NCBI RefSeq assembly: GCF_002127225.1
Contig: NZ_NFUR01000007.1
Span: 62,001-126,000 of the forward strand
Reading direction: 5' to 3'
DNA from: Sphingomonas sp. IBVSS2
Lineage (GTDB): Bacteria > Pseudomonadota > Alphaproteobacteria > Sphingomonadales > Sphingomonadaceae
Length of the DNA: 64,000 bases
Positions 48,902 through 59,521 of the stretch are shown piece after piece; position 1 is the stretch's first letter; each line of letters begins with the position of its first letter. Below the pieces are notes generated by a model, which saw nothing but the letters and a program-made list of their open reading frames with translations, made no database searches and was not told where the DNA came from. The position numbers were made by a program, and so were the translations under genes.

Positions 48902-51133
48902 ATGGCAAAAACCAAAATCAAAGCAGGGCTGCCCACGCGGCAGCAGATTCTCGATTTCATCACCAATTCCGATACGCCGGCAGGCAAGCGCGAGATCGCC
49001 AAGGCCTTCGGGCTGCACGGGCAGGACAAGATCCTGCTCAAGGCCTTGCTCAAGGACATGAGCGACGAGGGGCTGATCGACGTCGCCCCGGGCCGCGCCT
49101 TCCACAAGATGGGCGGCGTGCCCAAGGTCACCGTGCTGCGCGTCACCGATGCGGACGGCGACACGACCTGGGCGGTGCCCGAGCGCTGGGAAGCCGAGGG
49201 CGTGCCGGTGCCGCGCCTGCGGGTTCGCGAGGCGCGCGGCAAGCGATCGGCGCTGGCGATCGGCGACCGCATCCTCGCCCGCACCGAAGAGGCCGGCAAG
49301 GGCTGGATCGCGCATCCGATGAAGAAGCTCGCCCGCGGCGAGGAGTTGATGCTCGGCGTGCTCAAGGAAGAGGCCGGGCGGCTCTGGCTGCAGGGGGTGG
49401 AGAAGAAGGAGCGGCGCAACTGGCCGGTCTCCGATGCCGGCGGCGCCCAATCGGGCGACCTGGTCCTCGCCGAAAAGGCCGGCCGGCCGCCGCGGATCAC
49501 CGCCAAGGTGGTCGAAATACTGGGCGATCCCTTCGCGCCGCGCAGCTTCTCGCTGATCGCGATCCACCGGCACTCGATTCCCAATGTCTTTTCCGAAGAC
49601 CTGCTGGACGAGGCCGAGCGGGTGTCCCGCCTCGATCTGGGCAAGCGCGAGGATCTTCGCCACTTGCCGATCGTGGCGATCGATCCGGCCGATGCGCGGG
49701 ATCATGACGACGCGGTGTGGGCCGCGCCCGACGAGGATCCGAAGAACGAAGGCGGCTGGAAGGCCGTGGTCGCGATCGCGGACGTCAGCTTCTATGTCCG
49801 CCCCGGCTCGGAGCTGGATCGCGAGGCGCGCAAGCGCGGCAATTCGGTCTATTTCCCCGACCGCGTCGTCCCGATGCTGCCGGAGATCCTCTCGGCCGAA
49901 GTCTGCTCGCTCAAGCAGGGCGAGGACCGGGCGGCGCTGGCCTGCCACCTCCAGATCGGCAAGCATGGCGAGCTGAAGAGCTGGCGCTTCACCCGCGCGG
50001 TGGTCAGCATCGCGGCGAACATCGCCTATGAAGACGCGCAGGCGGCGATCGACGGCACGCTCGAGCACCCGCTGACCGAGACGGCGCTCAGGCCGCTCTG
50101 GGCCTGCTGGCATGCCCTCAACAAGGCGCGCGACAAGCGCGAGCCGCTCGACCTCGATCTGCCCGAGCGGCGGATCGTGCTTGACGAGATGGGCCGCATC
50201 CTCTCCGTGGCGCCGCGCGAGCGGCTCGACGCGCACAAGCTGATCGAGGACTATATGATCGCGGCGAACGTCGCCGCGGCCAAGGCGCTGGAGGCGAAGA
50301 AGGCGCCGGTGATGTACCGCATCCACGAGCCGCCAGCCCGCGAGAAGCTCGTCGCGCTGCGCGAATATCTCAAGACCTTCGGCATCGAGTTCGCACTGGG
50401 CCAGGTGATCAAGCCGGCCACCTTCAACCGCATCCTCGAGCGGGTGGGGGAGAGCGATTTCCGCGAGCAGGTGATGCAGCAGGTGCTGCGCACCCAGACC
50501 CAGGCCTATTACGGGCCCGCCAATCACGGCCATTTCGGCCTGTCGCTGGGCAGCTATGCCCATTTCACTTCGCCGATCCGTCGCTATGCCGATCTGGTCG
50601 TCCACCGCGCGCTGGTCGAGGCCTATGCGCTCGGCCCCGGCGGCCTCACCGGCGAGGAAGCCGCGGGGATGGAGCGGATCGGCGAGAGCATCTCCAGCCT
50701 CGAGCGCCGTGCGATGGAGGCCGAGCGAGAGACGATCGACCGCTATGTCGCCGCCTATCTCGCCAACCATGTCGGCGAGATATTGGAGGCGCGGATCACC
50801 GGGGTGCAGAGCTTCGGCTTCTTCGCCACGGTGGACGGCGTGGGTGGCGACGGGCTGGTGGCGGCGCGGGACCTGGGCACCGAATATTTCCGCTACGACG
50901 AAGCCGGGCAACGGCTGGTGGGCGACGAGAGCGGCGAGGAATTCACCCTTGGCCAGCGCCTCCGGCTCCGGCTGGTGGAGGCCAATCCGGTCTCCGGCGC
51001 GCTCCGCTTCGAACTGCCCGACGGCAAGGGCTCGGCAGGTCCGTCCGCCTTTGCCAGGGATCGCGGCAAGGGGCGCCCCCGCCCGATCAAGCGCCGCGGC
51101 CGGCCGCCCAACATCCGGCACAAGAGCCGCTGA
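48902..51133 (+). CDS. rnr: ribonuclease R
   Basis: A 743-aa 3'-5' exoribonuclease. The N-terminal winged helix (LPTRQQILDFITNSDTPAGKREIAKAFGL) is followed by cold-shock domains, the RNB catalytic domain with the aspartate cluster in IVAIDPADARDHDDAVW and GNSVYFPDRVVPMLPE, the signature FTSPIRRYADLVVHRAL near residue 555, an S1 domain (GEILEARITGVQSFGFFATV), and a basic tail (RPRPIKRRGRPPNIRHKSR). ATG 48902 is the start; the longer frame upstream is antisense to glpD. Confidence 0.95.
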   Translation: MAKTKIKAGLPTRQQILDFITNSDTPAGKREIAKAFGLHGQDKILLKALLKDMSDEGLIDVAPGRAFHKMGGVPKVTVLRVTDADGDTTWAVPERWEAEGVPVPRLRVREARGKRSALAIGDRILARTEEAGKGWIAHPMKKLARGEELMLGVLKEEAGRLWLQGVEKKERRNWPVSDAGGAQSGDLVLAEKAGRPPRITAKVVEILGDPFAPRSFSLIAIHRHSIPNVFSEDLLDEAERVSRLDLGKREDLRHLPIVAIDPADARDHDDAVWAAPDEDPKNEGGWKAVVAIADVSFYVRPGSELDREARKRGNSVYFPDRVVPMLPEILSAEVCSLKQGEDRAALACHLQIGKHGELKSWRFTRAVVSIAANIAYEDAQAAIDGTLEHPLTETALRPLWACWHALNKARDKREPLDLDLPERRIVLDEMGRILSVAPRERLDAHKLIEDYMIAANVAAAKALEAKKAPVMYRIHEPPAREKLVALREYLKTFGIEFALGQVIKPATFNRILERVGESDFREQVMQQVLRTQTQAYYGPANHGHFGLSLGSYAHFTSPIRRYADLVVHRALVEAYALGPGGLTGEEAAGMERIGESISSLERRAMEAERETIDRYVAAYLANHVGEILEARITGVQSFGFFATVDGVGGDGLVAARDLGTEYFRYDEAGQRLVGDESGEEFTLGQRLRLRLVEANPVSGALRFELPDGKGSAGPSAFARDRGKGRPRPIKRRGRPPNIRHKSR

Positions 51134-51274
51134 CCGGGGGCGATTGAACCGGCGAGCGCAAGGGTTTATGATCGCCTTCTAATATTCCGGGGGAACCGAC
51201 CAGATGTCGACGCCCGTCCTCTTCGTCCCGGTACGCGCCGCTGCAGTGGCGCGGGGCAGGCGGAGGGCGCCCGG

Positions 51275-51592
51275 ATGATGTTCCGCTCCCATGCTCCGGT
51301 CTCCATCGGCGCCCTGGCCATGCGGGCGCGGCGGCGGATCCGCGCGCATTTCTTTGCCCAGCACGCGGTGACCGCCGAGGAGGCGGTCTCCTTCGTGCCC
51401 CAGGACCGGATCGAACGGACCCAGTTCGAGCGCATGCGCGGTGCCGGCATCGTTCACGAGGCGGAGGCGGGGCGCTACTGGTTCGACCTTGCGGCCTTCC
51501 GGAGGCAGCTGGACCGCACCCGGGCGATCATGGTGCCGGTGGTGATCGTCCTCTGCCTCGCCATCGCCGGGGTGACGATGCTGTTCTACTGA
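51275..51592 (+). CDS. small protein with C-terminal membrane anchor
   Basis: A 105-aa protein with GGAGG upstream. The N-terminal 75 residues are soluble and basic (RARRRIRAHFFAQHAVTAEEAVSFVPQDRIERTQFERMRGAGI), with a short winged-helix outline in the middle. Residues about 83-105 form one membrane segment (MVPVVIVLCLAIAGVTMLFY). I do not recognise the family. Confidence 0.65.
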   Translation: MMFRSHAPVSIGALAMRARRRIRAHFFAQHAVTAEEAVSFVPQDRIERTQFERMRGAGIVHEAEAGRYWFDLAAFRRQLDRTRAIMVPVVIVLCLAIAGVTMLFY

Positions 51593-52762
51593 TCAGTCGA
51601 CCGCAAAGCTGAGGCCGGCATGCGCCTCGAGCCGCTTGGCCAGCGGCGCGGCCATCAGGCCCCCGGCCGTCCAGATGCCGCCCTTGCCCGCCGCCGGCAC
51701 ATCCTCGATCAGGCAGAGCGCGCTTTCGGCGATCATCTTGCTCGTCGAGCCATAGCCGGGATCCCGGTCCCCCTTTACGGTGGCCGAGAGGCGCTGCCCG
51801 TCGGGCATCTCCGCCACGAAAGCGAGGTCGTAGAAGCCGGTCTCGCGCTCCTCCTTGCTCGGCCCCTCGCCAGGCGCCGGGCCCTTGTCCGCCGCCATCG
51901 GATTGACCTTGGCCAGCGCTTCCGCCGCCGCCTTGCCGACCTCGCCCAGCCCGGGGACGACCAGCATCTCGTCATAGCGGAAGTCCGCGCCATAGGGCTG
52001 GCCCGCCAGGAAGTTCGAGCGATGGACGTTCTTGGTGTTGATCACCGCCATCATGAAGGGCGCGACCCATGCGTCGACCGCTTCGTCATGATAGGGGACC
52101 ATGCCGTTCGGCTGCGCTGGCCCCGCGAAGCCCGGCGTGAGCGCGAAGGGATCGAGCATCAGCTTGAGGATCGCGGGATCCCGGGCCGCCGCGGCCATCG
52201 AGGCCTTGCCGCTGGCGAAGGTGCCGCCCGAGAAGGTGCCCTTCATCGCCCGCACCCGGCCCTTCACGCGGGGCGCCGGCCGGCCGAAGCGGGCGATCGC
52301 CGCCTGCTGCACGGTCCACACGCCGAGATCGAAGGGGATCGAATCGAAGCCGCAGGAGAAGACGATGCGCGCGCCGCTGGCCTTGGCCGCGTCTTCGTAT
52401 TTGCGGATCATCTGGCCCATCCATGCCGGCTCGCCGCACAGGTCGACATAGGCGGTGCCCGTCTCGACGCAGGCGGCGAGCAGCGCCTCGCCATGGAGCT
52501 GATAGGGGCCGACCGTGGTGATCACCACCGTGGCGCGCGCGACCATCGCCTGCAGCGCGGCGGGGTCGTCGGCATTGGCGGTGAGCAGCGGCGTCGCCGC
52601 CGGCGCGCCGATCGCGTCGCGGACCTCCTGCAGCTTGGTGAGCGAGCGCCCGGCCATCGCCCATTTCACGTCCGGATAATGGCCCGCGAGATATTCGGCG
52701 ACGAGGCGGCCGGTGAAGCCGGTGGCACCATAGACGATGATATCGAATTCGCGGTCTGCCAT
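51593..52762 (-). CDS. saccharopine dehydrogenase-like (trans-acting enoyl reductase type)
   Basis: A 389-aa NAD(P)-binding protein starting at ATG 52762. The Rossmann opening is DIIVYGATGFTGRLVAEYLA, followed by WAMAGRSLTKLQEVRD and TVGPYQLHGEALLAACVETGTAYVDLCGE. The saccharopine-dehydrogenase superfamily members of this type are trans-acting enoyl reductases or similar lipid enzymes. Catalytic residues cannot be assigned. A 220-bp gap to the OhrR gene holds no gene. Confidence 0.83.
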   Translation of the reverse strand: MADREFDIIVYGATGFTGRLVAEYLAGHYPDVKWAMAGRSLTKLQEVRDAIGAPAATPLLTANADDPAALQAMVARATVVITTVGPYQLHGEALLAACVETGTAYVDLCGEPAWMGQMIRKYEDAAKASGARIVFSCGFDSIPFDLGVWTVQQAAIARFGRPAPRVKGRVRAMKGTFSGGTFASGKASMAAAARDPAILKLMLDPFALTPGFAGPAQPNGMVPYHDEAVDAWVAPFMMAVINTKNVHRSNFLAGQPYGADFRYDEMLVVPGLGEVGKAAAEALAKVNPMAADKGPAPGEGPSKEERETGFYDLAFVAEMPDGQRLSATVKGDRDPGYGSTSKMIAESALCLIEDVPAAGKGGIWTAGGLMAAPLAKRLEAHAGLSFAVD

Positions 52763-52983
52763 CTGCCCGTTTCCTGCTCCTCGACGCTCAACCGGCCGGT
52801 CGAACGATTCATTGAATCTCTTGGTGCGCTCTCCTGTGCGCGAGAGAGGGCGGCGATGTGCCCGGCTCCCGAAGCGACGCGGCGAGTGACGGATACAGTG
52901 AAGCAGGGAAATTCCAAGATTGGAAGAGGCGGTATGGTGATTGACGCAGCGTATCGGTGCGTGGGGCCGGTTCTTCCGTCCGC

Positions 52984-53421
52984 CTAGTCCCGCGTCTCGC
53001 GCAGCGCGTTCCACAGCGTCTTCACTTCGCGGTTGAGCGCGCCCAGGTCCTCGCCGCGCATCCCCGAGCGATCCAGCAGTTCCTCCGCCAGGCAGCCGCA
53101 TTCCTCGCGCATATGGCCGCCGCGATCGGTGAGGCGCACCTGGACCTGGCGCTCGTCCTGCGGATTGCGCTCACGCGTGACGAAGCCCGCCGCCTCCAGC
53201 CGCTTCACCAGCGGAGTCACCGTGCTCGATTCGAGCGCGAGCCGGTCGGCGATGGCGCCCACGGTACGCCCGTCCTGCTCCCACAGCGCATGGAGCACCA
53301 GATATTGCGGATAGGTGATGCCGAGCCGGTCGAGCATCGGCTTGTAGGCGCGCGTGATCGCCATGCTCGTCGCGTAGAGCGAGAAGCAGAGCTGGTCGTC
53401 GAGGGGCATCGCGGCGGGCAT
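52984..53421 (-). CDS. ohrR: organic-hydroperoxide regulator OhrR
   Basis: A 145-aa MarR-type repressor starting at ATG 53421 (AAGGAG upstream). The reactive Cys is C12 in DDQLCFSLYAT; the tyrosine-bearing helix (AYKPMLDRLGITYPQYLVL) and winged helix (SSTVTPLVKRLEAAGFVTRERNPQDER) follow. Divergent from ohr. In the family, oxidation of the Cys releases the repressor and induces ohr. It is a close paralogue of the MarR protein at 16226. Confidence 0.92.
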   Translation of the reverse strand: MPAAMPLDDQLCFSLYATSMAITRAYKPMLDRLGITYPQYLVLHALWEQDGRTVGAIADRLALESSTVTPLVKRLEAAGFVTRERNPQDERQVQVRLTDRGGHMREECGCLAEELLDRSGMRGEDLGALNREVKTLWNALRETRD

Positions 53422-53459
53422 GTTCGTCTCCTTGGCCGAGGCCGATATCATCAAAACCA

Positions 53460-53538
53460 TATCGCGATAACGAATTCGCTGGACAAGCCCCGACTCGCAT
53501 ATTAGCTAAACGGTATCGCGATAAATGATATCGCGAAC
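53460..53538. promoter_or_regulatory. OhrR operators
   Basis: TATCGCGATA at 53460-53469 and again at 53514-53523, with a partial third copy TATCGCGAAC at 53529-53538. They lie between ohrR and ohr, covering the presumed ohr promoter and the leader of ohrR. The core is identical to the palindrome at 16116-16133. Confidence 0.8.
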
Positions 53539-53557
53539 CTTAGTGAGGAGATCGAGC

Positions 53558-53983
53558 ATGTCGGTTGACGTAAAGTACAGCACCCGCGCCACTGCCACCG
53601 GCGGCCGCGACGGCGAGGCCCGCAGCGAGGACGGACGTTTCGTCGCCAGGCTCTCGACGCCGAAGGAACTGGGCGGCGCGGGCGGTGAGGGGACCAATCC
53701 CGAGCAGTTGTTCGCGGCCGGCTATTCGGCCTGCTTCATCGGCGCGCTGAAGGTTGCGGGCATGCAGCTCAAGATCAAGGTTCCGGCCGAGACCAGCGTG
53801 ACCGCGACCGTCGGCATCGGCCCGCGCGCGGCGGGCGGCTTCGGCATCACCGCCGATCTGGAAGTCAGCCTGCCCGGCGTGGAGCAGGCCGATGCCGAGA
53901 AGCTCGTCCAGGCCGCGCACCAGATCTGCCCCTATTCCAACGCGACCCGCAACAACCTCGATGTGGGGCTGACGATCGCCTGA
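53558..53983 (+). CDS. ohr: organic hydroperoxide resistance protein Ohr
   Basis: A 141-aa OsmC/Ohr-family thiol peroxidase starting at ATG 53558 (GTGAGGAG upstream). The two catalytic cysteines are C59 (GYSACFIGALK) and C124 (HQICPYSNAT), and the Arg of the active site lies in the N-terminal beta sheet region. It reduces organic hydroperoxides with lipoylated proteins as electron donors. Controlled by the adjacent OhrR. Confidence 0.95.
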   Translation: MSVDVKYSTRATATGGRDGEARSEDGRFVARLSTPKELGGAGGEGTNPEQLFAAGYSACFIGALKVAGMQLKIKVPAETSVTATVGIGPRAAGGFGITADLEVSLPGVEQADAEKLVQAAHQICPYSNATRNNLDVGLTIA

Positions 53984-53998
53984 GGCATCGTCTCGCCC

Positions 53999-54032
53999 GA
54001 TCGCTGCCGGTCCGCCGGGGCCGGCAGCGATC
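53999..54032. terminator. 12-bp hairpin between convergent genes
   Basis: GATCGCTGCCGG (53999-54010) and CCGGCAGCGATC (54021-54032) with a 10-base loop. It lies between the end of ohr and the end of the broken carbamoyltransferase. No T-run. Confidence 0.65.
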
Positions 54033-54038
54033 CGGGGA

Positions 54039-55569
54039 TCAGCCGGTTCGCTTGCGCACCAGCACGTCGTGCAGGACGAGCGCGTCGAGCGCCGTTTCGG
54101 CGAACAGCGCGACGGCTTCCTCCGGGCGCTCGACCATCGGCATGCCGCGCCGATTGAAGCTGGTGTTGAGCAGCGCGGGAATGCCGGTCCGTGCATGAAA
54201 CGCCTCGAGCAGCGCCGCGAATTCGGGATTCCAGTTCCGCTGCACCGTCTGGACCCGGGCGGTGCCGTCGACATGGGTGACGTTGCGCAGCGCCTCGGCC
54301 AGCCCGGATGGGCGAGGATCGAGCGGCGGCCGAGCGCGCGGGGGCCGAATTCGCTGCCGCCCTGGAACCAGCCGATCGTCCTGCCCTCGGCGAGCAGCGC
54401 GGCGACTTGCGCGGCAAGCGCCTCCGGGCGGGTGATCTCCCAGTCGCCGGGCGCATCGGCCAGGGCCGCGCCGATCGCCGCGGGGCCATAGGCGCGGCCG
54501 AAACAGGTGCTGCCGTCGTGCGGCACCTTCTCGCGGCCGAGCAGTTCGATCCAGCCATGATAGGCGCAGCCGAGCGCGATGCCGTTGTCGCCCGCGGCGG
54601 GTTCCATATAGAGTTGCCGGACCACGCCGTCGTCGAGCAGCCTGGCATTGGCGACGGCGTTGAGCGCGACGCCGCCGGCATAGCAGGCGTGGCTTGCGGG
54701 GAAGCGGGCGAGCCGATCCTGGAACAGCGCGGCGATCGCCGTCTCCACCTGGCGCTGCGCCCAGAAGGCGATGTCGGCATAATATTGGAAGTCGGCCCGA
54801 AAGGCGTCATGGCCGGTGGAGGGGCGATCGAGCGCTGCCTTCCATCCATCGGCGACGAAGATGCGGCCTTCGCGCATCGCGAAGGCAGCGGCATCCACCG
54901 CGCCGGGCCGGCCATAAGGGGCCAGGCCCATCAGCTTGCCGACATCGTCCAGGTTGCCGAAGACATAATGGCTCACCGCCGAATAGAAGCCGCCGATCGA
55001 ATGGCGGGTGGCGTTCATGCGGAAGCGATCGGCGGTGCGGTCGAGCGGGCTGAAATCCTTGACGAGCGGCGTCATGCGGCGGCCGTCGAAGCGATAGAAG
55101 CTGTCCTTCTCGCACCACATCGGCGCATCGGGGCCGGTAAGGTCACCGGGCAGGACGGCGCCGGCAAGGTCGGTGCACTGCGCAAGCGGGCTGCCGCAGC
55201 CGTCCACCACCAGGATGGCGCAGCTGTCGAACGGGCTGGTGCCGGCGGCGCTCCAGGCATGGGCGAGATGGTGGGAGATGGTGGCGATCGGCGGATGGGC
55301 ATCGTCCGCGAACAGGCGGGCCCCCTGGAAGCGCGCCCGGGACGGCACGTCGAAATTGGCGGACTGGACGACGAGGGCGATGTCCGCGAGGCCGATCCCC
55401 TCGGCATCCAGGCAATAGCGGATCGCATCGCTGTCGTTGCCGCCGTCATGCTTGCGGCGGGTGAGGCGTTCCTTCTCGATCCCCACCGCGACCTGGCCGT
55501 TCCGCAGCAGCACTGCCGAGCCATTGTGCGACAGCCCCGTGCCGAGGACGTAAACCGGTTTTCCCATCC
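54039..55569 (-). pseudogene. carbamoyltransferase (NodU/CmcH family), broken
   Basis: Starts at ATG 55569 with MGKPVYVLGTGLSHNGSAVLL and runs through the Kae1-like domain with ISHHLAHAWSAAGTSPF (His metal ligands), LVVDGCGSPL, and WFQGGSEFGPRALGRRSILAHPG. At about 54300-54310 the frame shifts: the C-terminal end (THVDGTARVQTV, PALLNTSFNRRGMPMV) continues in another frame. By family knowledge, a block of about 50 residues containing the RPFAP region between these parts is missing. So this is a deletion plus frameshift, or an assembly error. Downstream of an ABC exporter on the same strand. Confidence 0.82.
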
Positions 55570-55650
55570 TTGCCCGTACCCTCTCCCCGCGGCGAGTGAA
55601 GCAGACCGGATCGGATGTGGGAAGCGTGGTTCGTGTCGCCGCGAAGCCTT

Positions 55651-57450
<1,800 letters not shown>

Positions 57451-57724
57451 GCGCGGCGGACTAGCGCGATTGGAGAGAGAGGGGAACCGTCCTTTGCCGG
57501 GACGGGTTGCCTAGATATCCACAGGAATTCCGGAACGGCCAGTTCGTCGTGTGTACAGAGGGGGTTAGCCGGATATCGACTGCGATTTCGTGGTTGCGGT
57601 ATGGGAGCGGAGCATCGTTCCGTCGCATTACGGCTGCGCCCGGCGTTGCGCCGCAGCACGGCTCGCCTATAACGCTAACATAGCCGCCGCCGTTTTTGGG
57701 GAGGGGGACGGCGGAAGGGACGCA

Positions 57725-58957
57725 ATGCTGTACGACGCTTATGAGATTCAGCGCTCGCTTCTCGCAGGTGCGAGCGCGCTGGCCAATTTTTCCGCCGGTC
57801 TGCTGAACAACCCCGCAAATCCCTTCGCCTATTTCGGCGGCGGACCGGTGCTCGCCTCGGCGCTCGAGGTGTTCGCGCACGCCTCCGCACCGCGCGGCAA
57901 GCCGGAATTCGGGCTCGATCACACGGTGGTCGACGGCCGGCAGGTCGAGGTTCACGAGGAAGTGGTGCTGCGCAAGCCGTTCGGCCAGCTCAAGCGCTTC
58001 GTGCGCGCAGGGGTCGAAGGCGGACCGAAGCTGCTGATCGTCGCGCCCATGTCCGGCCACTATGCCACGCTGCTGCGCGGCACGGTGGAGCGCATGCTGC
58101 CGGTGGCGGACGTCTACATCACCGATTGGCGTGACGCGAAGCTGGTGTCGCTCGCGCACGGTCGCTTCGACCTGGACGACTATATCGATTATCTGGTCGA
58201 GTTCCTCGCCTTTATCGGCAAGGACGGCGATCCGCGGCCGCATGTGCTGGCGGTGTGCCAGCCCTCGGTGCCGGCCTATGCCGCCGTCGCGGTGATGAGC
58301 GCCGACGCGCATCCGAATCGCCCGGCGACGCTCACCATGATGGGCGGCCCGATCGACACGCGCGAAGCGCCGACGGCAGTGAACACGCTCGCCACCGAGC
58401 GGCCGTTCAGCTGGTTCGAGCAGAACGTCATCGCGACCGTGCCGATGAGCTATGCCGGCGCGGGGCGGAAAGTCTATCCGGGCTTCCTGCAACTCGCGGG
58501 CTTCATGACGATGAACCTCGGCAACCACATGATCTCGCACTGGGAGATGTTCAAGCATCTCGTCCAGGGCGACGACGAGAGCGCCGATGCGACGATGAAG
58601 TTCTACGAGGAATATCGTTCGGTCTGCGACATGACCGCCGAATTCTATCTCCAGACGATCGACACGGTGTTCCAGGCGCATGCGCTGCCCCGCGGCACGA
58701 TGACGCATCGCGGGCGCAAGGTGGATCCGGCGGCGATCCGCGACGTGGCGATCCTCGCGATCGAGGGCGAGAAGGATGATATCTCGGGCATCGGCCAGAC
58801 CAGGGCGGCGCTGACCATCGCGACGGCGCTCCCCGAGGAACTGAAGCACTATCACCTCGCCGAGGGCGTGGGCCATTACGGCATTTTCAACGGCTCCAAG
58901 TGGCGCAACCGCATCGCGCCGATCCTGGAGCAGTGGATGGCGGCGCATTCCGCCTAG
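57725..58957 (+). CDS. phaZ: intracellular polyhydroxyalkanoate depolymerase
   Basis: A 410-aa enzyme of the PhaZ1 type that mobilises stored PHA. The lipase-like box carries a cysteine nucleophile, C178 in LAVCQPSVPAYAA, which is characteristic of intracellular PhaZ. It also has the RPHVLAVCQP lead-in, YITDWRDAKLV and the C-terminal HYHLAEGVGHYGIFNGSKWR with the catalytic His. ATG 57725 with GGAAGGG upstream. The 274-bp gap upstream holds no gene. Confidence 0.92.
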   Translation: MLYDAYEIQRSLLAGASALANFSAGLLNNPANPFAYFGGGPVLASALEVFAHASAPRGKPEFGLDHTVVDGRQVEVHEEVVLRKPFGQLKRFVRAGVEGGPKLLIVAPMSGHYATLLRGTVERMLPVADVYITDWRDAKLVSLAHGRFDLDDYIDYLVEFLAFIGKDGDPRPHVLAVCQPSVPAYAAVAVMSADAHPNRPATLTMMGGPIDTREAPTAVNTLATERPFSWFEQNVIATVPMSYAGAGRKVYPGFLQLAGFMTMNLGNHMISHWEMFKHLVQGDDESADATMKFYEEYRSVCDMTAEFYLQTIDTVFQAHALPRGTMTHRGRKVDPAAIRDVAILAIEGEKDDISGIGQTRAALTIATALPEELKHYHLAEGVGHYGIFNGSKWRNRIAPILEQWMAAHSA

Positions 58958-58970
58958 GGCCCAGATCGTC

Positions 58971-59040
58971 CCCCGGCGAAAGCCGGGGTCTCGGGCGAAG
59001 GCGCAGGGCTGAGCCGCACGGGCTCCCGGCTTTCGCCGGG
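58971..59040. repeat. pair of inverted GC palindromes
   Basis: CCCCGGCGAAAGCCGGGG (58971-58988) and, in opposite orientation, CCCGGCTTTCGCCGGG (59025-59040). They are flanked outside by TCGTC and GATGACGA, the GTCAT outline also seen in the other short repeats of this window. It separates phaZ from the convergent gene at 59070. Confidence 0.6.
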
Positions 59041-59069
59041 ATGACGATGGGGTTCGGGGTGACGCTTGC

Positions 59070-59444
59070 CTAATTATACTCGCTGGTCGCGACTATGCTC
59101 CAGATCAGCCAGGCGGCGCCGATCCAGATCGCCAGGATGAGCAGCACGCCGGGCCAGCTTACCGGCCGCTGCGTCTCGATCTCGGCGCGGGCGCGGTGCT
59201 CGGCGAAGAGCGCGGGCGGGATCAGCTTTTCGAACAGCCAGACGCCGATCGGAATGACGATCGCATCGTCGACAAGGCCGAGGACCGGAATGAAGTCCGG
59301 GATCAGGTCGATCGGCGAAAGCGCATAGGCGGCGACCAGCACGCCGACCAGCTTGGCGAGCAACGGCGTGCGCGGATCGCGCACCGCGAACCAGATGGCG
59401 TGCGCTTCGGTGCGGATGCGGTGCGCTAGCGAGGGTCCGGTCAT
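59070..59444 (-). CDS. YkvA/DUF1232-family membrane protein
   Basis: A 124-aa protein starting at ATG 59444. The DUF1232 hallmark LVAAYALSPIDLIPDFIPVLGLVDDAIVI is present, followed by one C-terminal membrane segment (GVLLILAIWIGAAWLIWSIV). The family is widespread and membrane-associated; its function is unknown. Confidence 0.88.
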   Translation of the reverse strand: MTGPSLAHRIRTEAHAIWFAVRDPRTPLLAKLVGVLVAAYALSPIDLIPDFIPVLGLVDDAIVIPIGVWLFEKLIPPALFAEHRARAEIETQRPVSWPGVLLILAIWIGAAWLIWSIVATSEYN

Positions 59445-59521
59445 GGACACGGGGTGGCTCGGGCCGCTCCCAGCGTCAAGCGCCATCCGTCGTGCGCGGC
59501 ACCCTTGGCGGGGGCTTTGCG

